From NCBI RefSeq assembly GCF_000330505.1, contig NW_004443692.1, positions 1 through 64,000 of the forward strand: a stretch of 64,000 bases of DNA, in the 5' to 3' direction. The notes under the pieces are model-generated. The model worked only from the letters and a program-made list of their open reading frames with translations, was not told where the DNA came from and made no database searches. The stretch is from Entamoeba invadens IP1 (taxonomy: Eukaryota; Evosea; Mastigamoebida; Endamoebidae). A program made the translations under genes and the position numbers. Below are positions 1 through 10,106 of the stretch, piece by piece; position 1 is the first letter of the stretch, and each line of letters begins with the position of its first letter.

Positions 1-1
1 A

Positions 2-193
2 GCTGGGGTCACTCACAAAATCAATGACAAGTGGTCGGTCAATGCTAATGTAGCGAAATCAAAGAACGACGGAGTTTCGTATAACGGAGGAGTGAACTAT
101 AATATCGGGAAGCTTGGAACTGTTGGAGTGAATGTAGGAAAAGATGGACGTAATGGACTCCAGGCAGGAATTGGAGTTGGAATCAAATTCTAA
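2..193 (+). CDS. 3' end of an unrecognised Gly/Asn-rich protein (partial)
   Basis: The window opens inside a reading frame whose last 63 codons run to a TAA at 191-193; the start lies outside. The visible tail is rich in Gly, Asn, Val and Lys. Polar and hydrophobic residues alternate, as in consecutive antiparallel beta strands, with short turns such as KNDG and KDGRNG. It ends in GVGIKF. Base composition is clearly higher in GC than the downstream spacer, which supports real coding sequence. I do not recognise the family. A beta-barrel or beta-solenoid fold is only an inference from the alternation. Confidence 0.55.
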   Translation, partial: AGVTHKINDKWSVNANVAKSKNDGVSYNGGVNYNIGKLGTVGVNVGKDGRNGLQAGIGVGIKF

Positions 194-1204
194 GTGAAGT
201 ACATTTTCAGGTGTTTTTTTTATAATGGATTTCAATTGTTACAATCGGGAACTGAGGGAACTGAATAATATTTTGACGTTTTTGAATATTATTTAATCCA
301 AAAATGAAGGAAGTGTTAGTTTTGATTTATAAAGATTATTTAAAAAATTTCAAGGTGAAAAGAAGATGAATTAATAGTACAAAATCGGGATTTTAGTGAT
401 ATTGAATTTTAAATGTTTTATCTGAAAATAATGTATACTCACCATGCTCATTCGGAAATGGGGTGAGTCATCGTTTTTATTCAAAGAAAAAGAAATAATT
501 CAAAACGTCATTTGTAAGTTATCTCTTTATTGTACTTTTATTCTAATAGTTACCAATAGTTAATTTGGGTGTGTAATTTAATTCTATAATTCGAAAGCAA
601 AGAACATTAATGCCGTTATAGGAAAGACATCGGCAAACTCGTCATTGATCAAATACGTAATGACACGTCTTAGACATCATTTGGTTGTTATCTCCACAAT
701 AAGCATTATTTGTTTTTAAATACCAAATAGGTTAAAAATAATTATTTTAATTGTAAATACATAATCTTCGATTAGTTAAGAAAAACAAACAATACCAAAA
801 CTAAAAGATTGCTTTTAATTCAATTCTTAAAGTCAATCTGCTTTATTCATTCCACATAGTATTCGAAATACAAATAATACTATTATATAAATCAGTACTT
901 AAAAACTCCTATAAAATATTTAAAAACTAAAATTATAATACAAAAAGCTATTACCATATAGTATTTTATCTCCTTTATTAAAAAATGATTCTATTTACCT
1001 ATTATTTATAATAAATATTCGGGCTCTTTTCCTTAGTCAATTGCCATGAAAATAGAAAGCGCCACGTATATGAATTTCATTACATGTAAGAGAGTCGTAT
1101 TTAGCCGAGACAATCGGGAAGAGAAAGTGTTAACAACTTTGGACGTGGCAACCTCGTGGATCTTGAGAAGTATAAAAAGGGGTGAATAGAGCTAAGAAAA
1201 CATT
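194..1204. other. AT-rich spacer upstream of HSP70
   Basis: About 1 kb without a convincing ORF on either strand. It holds the 3' flank of the first gene and the 5' flank of HSP70. The last 150 bases are less AT-rich and carry the TATA-like box listed separately. I looked for paired nGAAnnTTCn heat-shock elements and found no clean one. Confidence 0.6.
1171..1178 (+). promoter_or_regulatory. TATA-like box of the HSP70 gene
   Basis: TATAAAAA lies 34 bases before the HSP70 ATG. This is the usual place for the TATA-like element in Entamoeba core promoters, which have very short 5' UTRs. The assignment rests on position and sequence alone. Confidence 0.5.
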
Positions 1205-3196
1205 ATGGCTACAAACAAAGGCCCAGCAGTTGGTATAGATTTAGGTACCACATATTCATGTGTTGGTATCTGGCAAAACGACAGAGTAGAAATCATCGCA
1301 AATGATCAGGGTAACAGGACTACCCCATCATATGTTGCTTTCACTGACTCCGAACGATTGATTGGTGATGCTGCTAAGAATCAAATTGCTATGAATGTTG
1401 CGAACACTGTCTTTGATGCTAAGAGACTTATTGGAAGACGCTTCAGTGATCCAGCAATTCAGGATGATATGAAGCATTGGTCATTTACTGTTATCAATGA
1501 TGGTAATGACAAGCCATTGATTCAGGTGGAGTACAAGGGTGAGACGAAGAAATTCACACCAGAAGAAATCAGTTCAATGGTCTTAACTAAGATGAAAGAA
1601 ACTGCAGAATCTTTTGTTGGTAAGACTGTTTCTAATGCAGTCATTACATGCCCAGCCTACTTCAATGATTCTCAGAGACAAGCCACAAAGGATGCTGGTA
1701 CTATTGCAGGCATTAATGTACTTAGAATTATTAATGAACCAACCGCAGCTGCTATTGCTTACGGACTTGATAAGAAGACGGAGAGAGAAAAGAATGTCTT
1801 GATCTTTGATCTTGGAGGAGGAACATTCGATGTCTCTCTTCTTGCTATTGATGATGGTGTCTTTGAAGTAAAAGCAACCAATGGAAATACACACCTTGGT
1901 GGTGAAGACTTTGATAACAGAATGGTCAACCACTTCATTGCCGAGTTCAAGAGAAAGTATAAGAAGGACATTTCTGGCAATGCAAGAGCAGTCAGAAGAC
2001 TCAGAACATCATGTGAAAGAGCTAAAAGAACATTGTCATCGGCAGCAACAGCAAATATCGAAGTCGATCAGTTGTTCGAGGGTATCGACTTCTACACATC
2101 AATTACTAGAGCTAGATTTGAAGAACTCAACATTGACCTCTTCAAGTCAACAATTTCACCCGTCGAGAAGGTACTTGAAGATGCTAAATTGGACAAAGGA
2201 AGTATTGACGACGTTGTGTTAATTGGTGGATCAACTCGTATTCCAAAAGTTGTGCAAATTCTTCAAGAGTTCTTTAATGGAAAGGAGATCAACAAGAGCA
2301 TGAATCCAGACGAGGCTGTTGCTTATGGTGCTGCTGTTCAAGCTGCCATTTTGACTGGAAACGGAGGAAAAGCCACAGAAGACGTCTTGTTGCTTGATGT
2401 CGCTCCGTTGACTCTTGGTATTGAGACTGCTGGTGGAGTTATGACTGCTTTGATTCCAAGAAACTCTACTATTCCAGCTAAGAAGTCTCAAGTATTCTCG
2501 ACTTATGCAGATAACCAACCAGGTGTCTTGATCCAAGTTTTTGAAGGTGAAGCGTCTATGACTAATCACTGCAACTTACTTGGTAAATTCGAGTTGTCTG
2601 GTATCCCACCAGCACCACGTGGAGTCCCACAGATCGAAGTCACATTTGATATCGATGCCAATGGTATCTTGAATGTCTCTGCTGAAGATAAGACAACAGG
2701 AAAGAAGAACAAGATCACTATCACAAACGACAAGGGAAGACTCTCAAAGGAGCAGATCGACAAGATGGTCGCCGATGCAGAGAAGTTCAAGGCTGAAGAT
2801 GATAAGATGAAGTCTGTTATTGAAGCTAAGAATGGACTTGAGAACTTCTGCTACTCAGTCAAGAACACTTTGAATGAAGAAGTCGGAAAGAAATTGCCAG
2901 CTGAAGATAAGACGGCAATTGAAACAATTGTAAAAGATACTCTTGAATGGCTCGACAAGAACCAAACCGCTTCTAAGGAAGAATATGAGGCAAAACAAAA
3001 GGAGGTTGAGGCTAAAGTTCAACCAATCTTTACAAAGATGTACCAACAAGGAGCTGCTGGTGGAATGCCAGGGGGAATGCCACAAGGCGGTATGCCTGGA
3101 GGATTCCCAGGTGGATTCCCAGGCGCTCAAGGTGGAGCTGCTCCACAAGCACCAAAGAAAGACTCCAAGGGTCCAACTATCGAGGAGGTTGATTAA
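1205..3196 (+). CDS. HSP70: cytosolic HSP70 chaperone
   Basis: ATP-dependent chaperone that binds exposed hydrophobic stretches of client proteins, working with J-domain and nucleotide-exchange cofactors in the cytosol and nucleus. The 663-residue product has every HSP70 hallmark. The phosphate loop GIDLGTTYS is at residues 10-18. The second ATP motif [12 protein letters not shown] is near residue 200. The linker [15 protein letters not shown] comes at about 390, followed by the substrate-binding domain. A Gly/Met/Pro-rich tail ends in EEVD, the signature for binding TPR co-chaperones and for a cytosolic rather than ER or mitosomal location. Length is close to the usual 640-660. There is no intron. 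The start is the first ATG, 34 nt after a TATA-like box. Confidence 0.97.
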   Translation: MATNKGPAVGIDLGTTYSCVGIWQNDRVEIIANDQGNRTTPSYVAFTDSERLIGDAAKNQIAMNVANTVFDAKRLIGRRFSDPAIQDDMKHWSFTVINDGNDKPLIQVEYKGETKKFTPEEISSMVLTKMKETAESFVGKTVSNAVITCPAYFNDSQRQATKDAGTIAGINVLRIINEPTAAAIAYGLDKKTEREKNVLIFDLGGGTFDVSLLAIDDGVFEVKATNGNTHLGGEDFDNRMVNHFIAEFKRKYKKDISGNARAVRRLRTSCERAKRTLSSAATANIEVDQLFEGIDFYTSITRARFEELNIDLFKSTISPVEKVLEDAKLDKGSIDDVVLIGGSTRIPKVVQILQEFFNGKEINKSMNPDEAVAYGAAVQAAILTGNGGKATEDVLLLDVAPLTLGIETAGGVMTALIPRNSTIPAKKSQVFSTYADNQPGVLIQVFEGEASMTNHCNLLGKFELSGIPPAPRGVPQIEVTFDIDANGILNVSAEDKTTGKKNKITITNDKGRLSKEQIDKMVADAEKFKAEDDKMKSVIEAKNGLENFCYSVKNTLNEEVGKKLPAEDKTAIETIVKDTLEWLDKNQTASKEEYEAKQKEVEAKVQPIFTKMYQQGAAGGMPGGMPQGGMPGGFPGGFPGAQGGAAPQAPKKDSKGPTIEEVD

Positions 3197-4627
3197 TGAT
3201 ACTGAAATGTGATATTTTATTGTTATTAAAAACTGTATTATAAATTTAAATAAAAAAACTATCGTTTTTATATATATTATTATTAAAATTTTTATGTATT
3301 ATTAATTTGAAAAAAATAATACTATATTTTGCATTATATGAATAGTAGATATTACTATTGAAGATAATAGTTTTGTTATAATAATGACAAATAAACCATT
3401 TAAAAAAAAGTTATTGTTTTTTTACATTTTAATACTTTAAAAAATATCACTTTTTTAACTATAAATTAATAATAATATAGTAAAAAATTAACTATAATGT
3501 TATAAACAATTACAAATGACGATATTTGATAATTGGTATTAGAATAAATCAAATGTTGACATTATAACTTATTTTGGAAAAATTATTATTAAAATAGATT
3601 TATTGTGATTTATTAATAAAAGAAACCTTCAAAAGTTTCCAAATTTAACTCTCCGAAAGTGTAACTTCGTGACAAAAATCTAAAAATATTAAATTAAAAT
3701 AACCCCCAAAAAATAAAATCACATTTTTTAGGGTTCAAAAGTATTTTTTTCCCTACTATTTATATAAAAGAAGGCTAAAATATCAAAACATTATATATAT
3801 ATTTTTTTAAAATCATAATTTTTTTGGAAACTTTATTGCTGGATTTCCCTGCTATTTACGGCAGTTATAATATATAACACCCCTAAACGCTGGTTTTGAG
3901 ACTTCATTGAAAATCTTCCAAAAATATGATTTTTATTAAAAACAATTCAATTTATTTTGAGATTTTTTTGTTTGAAAAAAAATGGTGACTTCCTGACTAT
4001 TTCCAGTACTTTCAGCCATTTTTGCAAAATCGAATCGCAATAATACATATCAAAGTTTTAAAGTAAACAATTCAACACTATTTTACAATAGAAAACTCAT
4101 TTGAATCTTTTCTTTTGATTTGTTCTCATTAAAACATAAAATATAGTATTAATTACTATATATATAGTTATGTCAATACAATAAGATTGTAATTGCTGCT
4201 GAACAACATAAACAATATATCTCATTCCAAACCTTTCGTAATAATTAACCATGTTTGTAAAATAAATTATTACCATATTATTACCATTTGTTAATGTAAA
4301 AACACCATAAATAACGGGATTATTACCGAATAATTGGATATAACTGACAAGAGATTATTTACTATACCTAATAGTTCCAAAAATTACCACAAACAAAAAA
4401 TAAAAATGACGCTTTTACAAATATAGAAACGATTTCAAATTATTTCGTTAATAGAAAGTCCCCAAATTTTGGTTTAAATAATTTTAATAAAGAAAATAAC
4501 ACCAAAAAGTTCCACCCTATGCTTCCACTGTTTCGGTTTTGAATAATGAATTTACAAAAAGCATTGTATTAGCGCCTTTATTAGAGTATTTAAAAGCTCC
4601 TAACTGATATTCACAGAACAACACACA
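3197..4627. other. long AT-rich spacer
   Basis: About 1.4 kb of very AT-rich DNA between HSP70 and the TLDc gene. It has frequent A and T homopolymers and no ORF with coding-like composition on either strand. I see no RNA gene or repeat unit that I can support. Confidence 0.6.
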
Positions 4628-5479
4628 ATGGGAAACAACCAGGTTATACCACAGAAAGAGCACAAACTATCTCCTATCTCACTCTCTGTAGTTTTCGAAG
4701 ACTTGGACGTTGAGAAGATGTCTGCTGGTATCGACAATTTTGAAAACACGCGTCGGAGAAAGTGTATTTCCAAAACTCCACAGCCGTCACTTCGTAATTT
4801 GAGAACACACTTGGATCAAAGTGAAGAGGTCTATACCCAGAAAATCTCAATATTCTCTTCTCAAACAAGGAAATCGAAGTCAGTCCCAAATACACCAAAG
4901 AAGCTGCGAAACGAGAGAAGTTGTTCACAACTGCAGTGTACAAAAACTCAAGAGGAAGATGATTTACATTTCACAAACACTTTGTTTATGAATTGTTTGA
5001 CCAAATGGATCAATTTATCTAACAATGAAATTATCTTTACTTCCAAAATGGATTCAATCGACTACAAAACTTTCAATGCCAAAGTAATGTTTAAGAGTAA
5101 TCTCCTCTTTGTCTTTGTCAACACCACAAATGAGATCTTCGGGTGTTATTCAGCAGAACCTTTATACACATCAGAAGAATATCATCAAACTGATAAAAAG
5201 AATGATTTCTTCCTCTTCTGCTTTAACCCAGAGACTAAGAGTAAAATCACTAAAAAGGTGAATGCTTCAAAATCAACCATTTCTCTTGGTAATTCTCAAA
5301 GTGCTTTCTTATTCACGGCTTTTTCGGCATTTTGGATGAGTCCAGACTTGACTTTAAATTTCCATCAGAGTTTAAGATACGTCTATGACCTTCCTAAATA
5401 TAAACAGAATCCTTTCTCTATTAAATCACTCAACGAACCACAAAAAATCAAAAATTTCTTCGTCTTACAATTCAACTAA
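4628..5479 (+). CDS. TLDc-domain-like protein
   Basis: A 283-residue protein. The first 110 residues are basic, Ser/Thr-rich and probably disordered. From about residue 115 a compact domain begins with the LTKWINL and FNAKVMFKSNLLFVFV blocks. It continues through IFGCYSAEPL, FFLFCFNPET and a C-terminal run ending in FFVLQFN. The order of these blocks (helix, F.a.vmF, ifG.y, ffF.f) is what I expect of TLDc domains, which are common in Entamoeba. In other eukaryotes TLDc proteins are linked to oxidative-stress protection and V-ATPase regulation; nothing here shows which role applies. The start codon is the first ATG. The second residue is Gly, but residue 6 is not Ser/Thr, so myristoylation is not supported. 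Confidence 0.65.
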   Translation: MGNNQVIPQKEHKLSPISLSVVFEDLDVEKMSAGIDNFENTRRRKCISKTPQPSLRNLRTHLDQSEEVYTQKISIFSSQTRKSKSVPNTPKKLRNERSCSQLQCTKTQEEDDLHFTNTLFMNCLTKWINLSNNEIIFTSKMDSIDYKTFNAKVMFKSNLLFVFVNTTNEIFGCYSAEPLYTSEEYHQTDKKNDFFLFCFNPETKSKITKKVNASKSTISLGNSQSAFLFTAFSAFWMSPDLTLNFHQSLRYVYDLPKYKQNPFSIKSLNEPQKIKNFFVLQFN

Positions 5480-5688
5480 AATTTGTAATTTACTATTAGT
5501 ATGTGTTTTTTATTAAATTTTATAATTCATTAACTAGTATTACTGATTGACTATTTTCAAATCTAACTCAATAGAATCAAAACCATTAAAACTATACAAA
5601 GAACTATAGTTTATTATATAGAATCTTATTTAGGAAATAAATTAAAAAACTAAACAACTCTAATTAAAAGTAAATCAATAGTAAAATT

Positions 5689-5919
5689 TTAGTTCAAGTT
5701 TTGATAATCCTTTTTGCTTGTGAGCTTGACGTAAATGATATACACAAGGAGACCTACAGCGATGATCAACAATATCCCAACAATAACGGACGTACAAATA
5801 ATGGCAATCAACGTTTTTTCGTCCATGTTATCTGAAGAGGACAGAGAAAGGGAAGAGAGCGACGTAAGCGACTCCGAAATAGACGAAAACGAAATGTCAG
5901 ACGCGCTCTCGGAAGTCAT
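5689..5919 (-). CDS. small Ser-rich single-pass membrane protein
   Basis: A 76-residue ORF. Residues 1-32 are strongly Ser/Asp/Glu-rich. Residues 36-66 form one long hydrophobic helix (IAIICTSVIVGILLIIAVGLLVYIIYV). A short basic tail KLTSKKDYQNLN follows. There is no separate cleavable signal, so the helix would act as a signal anchor, with the Ser-rich part possibly outside and O-glycosylated. Composition is far less AT-rich than the flanks, and the hydropathy pattern is coherent. The opposite strand also carries a 62-codon ORF, which I take as a shadow. I recognise no family. Confidence 0.5.
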   Translation of the reverse strand: MTSESASDISFSSISESLTSLSSLSLSSSDNMDEKTLIAIICTSVIVGILLIIAVGLLVYIIYVKLTSKKDYQNLN

Positions 5920-6274
5920 ATAGCAGTATGGGGTTTCTTTTTGAGTTCTCGCGACTTAAAAATTAAGTGGAGAGACGGCGTTTCTCGTTCCACTATCCCA
6001 CAATCTCGTTATATTTTGAGATATTATACCAATTTAAAAAAAATAATTATATGGATAAGTTTTTAATCGAATTTGTTTTTAAGAAAAAACACAAAATGCT
6101 GGAACGCCATCAGAATAAAAAAGAATTAAGTTTAAAACCTTATTATTTTTAATATAAAAATAATTAATAATAATAATAATAAAATAAACTATATTATTAT
6201 AATACGTTCAAATTTAAACTACTATTTTTAAAAACTTCCATTATTTGAAGAAAATAAATAAATGATAACAGAGA
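5920..6274. other. AT-rich spacer
   Basis: Spacer between the small membrane protein and the 3' end of the MutY-like gene. The first 80 bases are moderately GC-rich and probably hold the promoter of the minus-strand gene at 5689. The rest is A/T runs and (TAA)n-like stretches. No gene is seen. Confidence 0.55.
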
Positions 6275-7231
6275 TTATTGTGACAGAACGGCGACGTGCC
6301 CGTTATATATAAGCAGCCCGTCTTGAACTAAACCACTGAGTACGTCGTCAACGGTGTACTTTGTCCCCTTGACAACTTCCTCACACTTACCAATGTCAAG
6401 CTCCCCACCGTTTGCTCTAACTCTTCGGAGTAATTCTGCACGATAAAACCGCCTCGACCCTTCAAACTTACTCTGCTTTGTTTTCGATGTCACCCCAGTC
6501 TTCTTTCCAGTCGCGACTAATGCACCGTAATCCATTAGAGCATTGTGCCAATCCCGACTTTTCCCAAGTGGAAGACATTTCTGGGCATAAGCAAACAACT
6601 CTTTATCACCAGAGTCTTCCGGTATGCCCATTTCCGATATTAAAATACGGCGGATGTTAGCGTCTACAGTCGCGATGTCACGGTTCTCTGAAAAGATGAA
6701 TACGGCATTGGCAGTGTATGGCCCAATTCCAGGTAGTTTCAAAAGTTCTTGAACGGTGTTCGGAAACACCCCTTTGTGCTTTGTAACAACTTCCACCGCT
6801 AAATCGCGAAGGCGCTTCGCGCGAGAATTATAACCCAAGCCACTCCACAGCTCCAAAACGTCTTTGAGTGGTGCTTTTGACAATTCTTGGAGTGTAGGAT
6901 ATGTTAGCATCCATTGTTTGTACTTCTCTAACACTCTTGAAACTTGTGTTTGTTGGAGCATCACCTCGCTCACCAATATATGATATTTGTCCGTTGTTTC
7001 ACGCCACGGGAGTTGTCTTCCTTTACTGTAATAGAAATTAAGTATCTTGTCTTGCATCAATTTAAGCTTCCCTTCATCAATTTGTGACAAATCAAGAGAC
7101 TTCGACAAATCATTTTTTCGTTTTGAAGAGACTTTTGTTTTGGTTCCACGTGCGGTTGACATTTTCCTCGTTTTTGTGAAATTGAAGAAACCCTCAAATA
7201 ATCTTTTTTTACTTTGTTCCTTACAAATCAT
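6275..7231 (-). CDS. MutY-type adenine DNA glycosylase lacking the Fe-S cluster
   Basis: Base-excision repair enzyme that removes adenine opposite 8-oxoguanine. The catalytic domain is clear. LPWR is at about 74. SEVMLQQTQ carries the catalytic Glu at 89. The helix-hairpin-helix LPGIGPYTA is at about 166-175, and VDANIRRIL has the catalytic Asp at 190. The region that in bacterial and human MutY binds a 4Fe-4S cluster through four spaced Cys (here after MDYGALVATG) has no cysteines. It continues as KFEGSRRFYR into a winged-helix-like tail, and there is no C-terminal NUDIX-like domain. Clusterless MutY has been reported in E. histolytica. The listed start is the first in-frame ATG; MSTARG at 7162 is an equally good start and leaves 295 residues. 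It is divergent from the tandem-kinase gene. Confidence 0.9.
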   Translation of the reverse strand: MICKEQSKKRLFEGFFNFTKTRKMSTARGTKTKVSSKRKNDLSKSLDLSQIDEGKLKLMQDKILNFYYSKGRQLPWRETTDKYHILVSEVMLQQTQVSRVLEKYKQWMLTYPTLQELSKAPLKDVLELWSGLGYNSRAKRLRDLAVEVVTKHKGVFPNTVQELLKLPGIGPYTANAVFIFSENRDIATVDANIRRILISEMGIPEDSGDKELFAYAQKCLPLGKSRDWHNALMDYGALVATGKKTGVTSKTKQSKFEGSRRFYRAELLRRVRANGGELDIGKCEEVVKGTKYTVDDVLSGLVQDGLLIYNGHVAVLSQ

Positions 7232-7339
7232 AGTTATAGTTATAGTTAAATTAAACTATTTTTTCCTTTTTGGCCAAACTATTTATATAATATATTTTAT
7301 TATATAGTATAATTATAAAATGGAATTTGAAAAGACTGA

Positions 7340-7350
7340 AAAAAATCATT
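7340..7350 (+). promoter_or_regulatory. candidate initiator of the tandem-kinase gene
   Basis: An AAAAATCATT block lies immediately before the ATG at 7355 and resembles the Entamoeba initiator AAAAATTCA. If it is used, the 5' leader would be only about 5-15 nt, as is typical in this genus. This is inference from position and similarity. Confidence 0.35.
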
Positions 7351-7354
7351 TCTG

Positions 7355-9553
7355 ATGATGAATGCATTTCAAAGCCGCGGATACACACTTATCACTGGCG
7401 AAGAGTTTTACGGCGGAACGGCGATTGTCCGGAAGTATAAGAAAGGGCGCGACTACTTTGCAATCAAAGGTTTCCATTTATTTAGTTAAATTAGATAATA
7501 ATTATAAAAAATTATATTACAACTATATATTGAATGGTGACTGACAAACAGAAATACGGGACGACAGCGACTTTCCAATGGAGAAAATAGACAGTGAAAT
7601 TAACTTGATGCTGAAGTTGAAACATCCCAATATCGTCACATTGAATGATTGGTTTATATCACAAACCGAGATGCACGTCTACAAATGTCTTGTGATGGAC
7701 TGGTGTGAGGACAATATGCAACACTACGTCGACGCGAATCCAAAGGGTTTGTCGCACGACGAAATCCACTTTTTTGCTGCAGACATGTTCAAAGCGTTAG
7801 AGTACTTAATTATCGAGAAGAACATTTTACACCGCGACTTAAAGCTCCAAAATTTCCTTTTAAAGAACTCAAAAGAATCGCCGTTTCCAATAGTTAAATT
7901 GTGCGACTTTGGAAGTGCCGTTGCGATAACACCTGGTATTCAAGGAACATTTTCATCACTTCTCTTCTCTGCACCGGAGGTCAGCGAGGACGAGTACACA
8001 AGTGAAGCTGATGTTTGGTCATTGGGATGTTGTTTGTATTGGATGGCTACTGGGCACTCCATCTATCCCAAAGACGATGTCGAAGAGTTTAACACACTCT
8101 TAAAAGAGCAACAAGCAATTGATTTTGCAGTCATTCACTGTGACAAGTTAAAGAATTTACTTGGGCGAATGCTTCAATTTTCATCGAAAGAGCGGATGAA
8201 ATGGGAAGACGTGTTTAAACACAAATTCATCGAAGAATGTTACTCGGAGACCACCGATGTTCCTGGGAAGAAAGACAACTACCAAAGTCTCGATGAGCTT
8301 GGGAAAGGATCTTTTGGAGCCGTGACTAAAGCGTGGGACAAACAGAATCAGCGTTACGTTGCCGTGAAAAAGATCTTTCGCAACGATATGAATCCGAATG
8401 TGTTACGGCAAATGGCGATGAAAGAGATACGGATAATGAAGTTGTTTCATCACCCAAATATCTGTTCCTTTTTTGATTACTTTGTGGACGACTGCTGTTT
8501 CTTAGTGATGGAATTTTGTGATGCGGGCGATATCCAACAACTGATCGACGTCAGGAGAAGACAAGGGATTAACCCACTGTTGTCCGATGATGAAGTCTTT
8601 TCGTTCACGAACGACATCCTCTGTGGTATCAAGTATTTGCATCTTGAAAAGCATTTTGCACATCGCGATATCAAACCGTCGAACATGCTGTTAGCCCACA
8701 GCTTGATTAGTCGAAACCCAGTTGTTAAAATATCGGATTTGGGATTGACTAAAAGAGATAATTATATTGACCCACTGAAGACTTCGGCGGGGACTCCAGC
8801 GTATATGGCGCCTGGTTTGTTGTTCAGTGTTTTGTATTTCTAATACAATTGGGAGTGAAAGGAAATAACACAATAGAGATCCAATTACACCACGGGAACT
8901 ATACATTTGAATCTGATTTGTGGAGCATTGGATGCGTAGTGTATTATATGGTCACCGGGTCGTTGATATTTCCAAAGAACAATTTCAGACTCTTTTTCTC
9001 GGAGAAGAGACTCCCACAGTTTTCTATGGTAAAGACTAAGAAGTGTGTAGTGGACTTAATGAGACACTTGATTGTGTATCAAGTGGAAGAGAGGTGGGGG
9101 TGGAAAGAAATCGATGAGTCCCCATTCATGTGTGAGTTTCGTGGAGAGAATGTGAAGTTGATTCAACGGATCGAAGATGACACCAAAATTCACGACGATA
9201 TCACAAAAGATGCTTTGAACACCATTGAAATTGTGAAGAAAATGCGAGCGAATGTGAAACAAGTGAGTGTAGAGGAGATGATGGGAGTGTTGTACTTAGT
9301 TGGGAAAATCTGTAAAGTTGGAGTTGAAGAGACGGAGTGTGACTTCAGTCAATTAGTGAACCCTACTTTAGTTCTCTTTGAGTGCACAAGAGACATTACT
9401 TTTGAAGCTTTGAATATGATGGAAACAAGAGGGAATGACAAGGACTGGAAAGTTCTTCTCAATTTCTCACGAAGTATGTTCCGAGTCCTTTCAAAAGTGA
9501 TGCCACAAGACGAGCACAAATTTGTTGAGAAGAGTTTGTTATTCATTTATTAA
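7355..9553 (+). CDS. tandem (two-domain) protein kinase, three exons
   Basis: I join 7355-7469, 7552-8814 and 8877-9553 into 684 residues. Both junctions restore frame inside conserved kinase motifs. The first follows the ATP-binding Lys motif FAIK (Lys 38), and the second completes MAP|E of the activation-loop end. Domain 1 has a loose Gly loop (GEEFYGGTA), HRDLKLQN at about 132 and DFG at about 157. Domain 2 has GKGSFG at about 289, VAVKK with Lys about 311, HRDIKPSN at about 409, and DLG in place of DFG at about 434. Both keep Lys, HRD-Asp and the metal Asp, so both may be active. A further 150 residues at the C-terminus match nothing I know. Domain 2 looks NEK-like. Substrate unknown; cytosolic by absence of signals. 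Confidence 0.85.
7470..7551 (+). other. intron 1 of the tandem-kinase gene
   Basis: 82 nt, starts GTTTCC and ends CAG, phase 1. Removing it joins ..FAIK to EIRDDS in frame. The donor departs from the GTTTGT used by the other introns here. Confidence 0.8.
8815..8876 (+). other. intron 2 of the tandem-kinase gene
   Basis: 62 nt, starts GTTTGT and ends TAG, phase 1. Removing it restores GTPAYMAPE of kinase domain 2; unspliced, the frame stops at 8843. Confidence 0.85.
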
Positions 9554-9730
9554 ATAAACTATATTAAAATTATATTCAAATACAGTTTTACAACTCATTG
9601 ATATCTCTCTTGTACTCTAAGGTTGTGCGCTCATTGTTTTTTTATTGTGTATTGAAGTTTATTTTGTGTTTGTTTTGTAGAGAAACCAAATGATCATGTC
9701 GTACAATAAAATAATTAAACAAATATTAAT

Positions 9731-9940
9731 CTATCTATACCCTCGATCGTTCTGTGGCATCGAATAGATCTCAGTATATAAGGGTACATCGGGCGGAGGG
9801 TATTTGCCAACAACATCATCATATGGAATAGCCTTCTCTTTATATCCTGAATATGATCTGTCCCTATCTCTATCATACCTTTTGTCATAACTCATGTCTC
9901 TGTCTCGGTCGTGGTAATCTCTTCTCCCATATCTGTCCAT
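9731..9940 (-). CDS. small Arg/Asp/Tyr-rich hypothetical protein
   Basis: A 69-residue ORF with an N-terminal half built from RD, DR and RY dipeptides (residues 1-34). The C-terminal half is richer in Pro and hydrophobics (PYDDVVGKYPPPDVPLYTEIY). The charge-alternating RD-type sequence resembles disordered segments of RNA-binding and splicing proteins, but there is no RRM or zinc finger. Composition is clearly coding-like compared with the flanking AT-rich DNA. The start is the first ATG. Function not recognised. Confidence 0.5.
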   Translation of the reverse strand: MDRYGRRDYHDRDRDMSYDKRYDRDRDRSYSGYKEKAIPYDDVVGKYPPPDVPLYTEIYSMPQNDRGYR

Positions 9941-10106
9941 CGTATTTTGTGTTTTTAAGTTCTTTTGATTGGGGTTGGTACATCTATTTATAGAATTATT
10001 GTATTATTAAATAATTTATTATATTAGTATAAGTAGTTAGTAAAATAATAGTATTCGTTATAGTACAACACCTTGATGAAAACCTCAATCTTTTTAAAAC
10101 TGGAAA

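Noticed and set aside
1141..1204. Possible heat-shock element before HSP70
   Set aside because: No pair of correctly spaced nGAAn/nTTCn units could be found, so no HSE is claimed.
5735..5923. 62-codon ORF opposite the small membrane protein
   Set aside because: It mirrors the Ser codons of the minus-strand gene as Glu/Asp-rich sequence and has no coherent structure; taken as a shadow.
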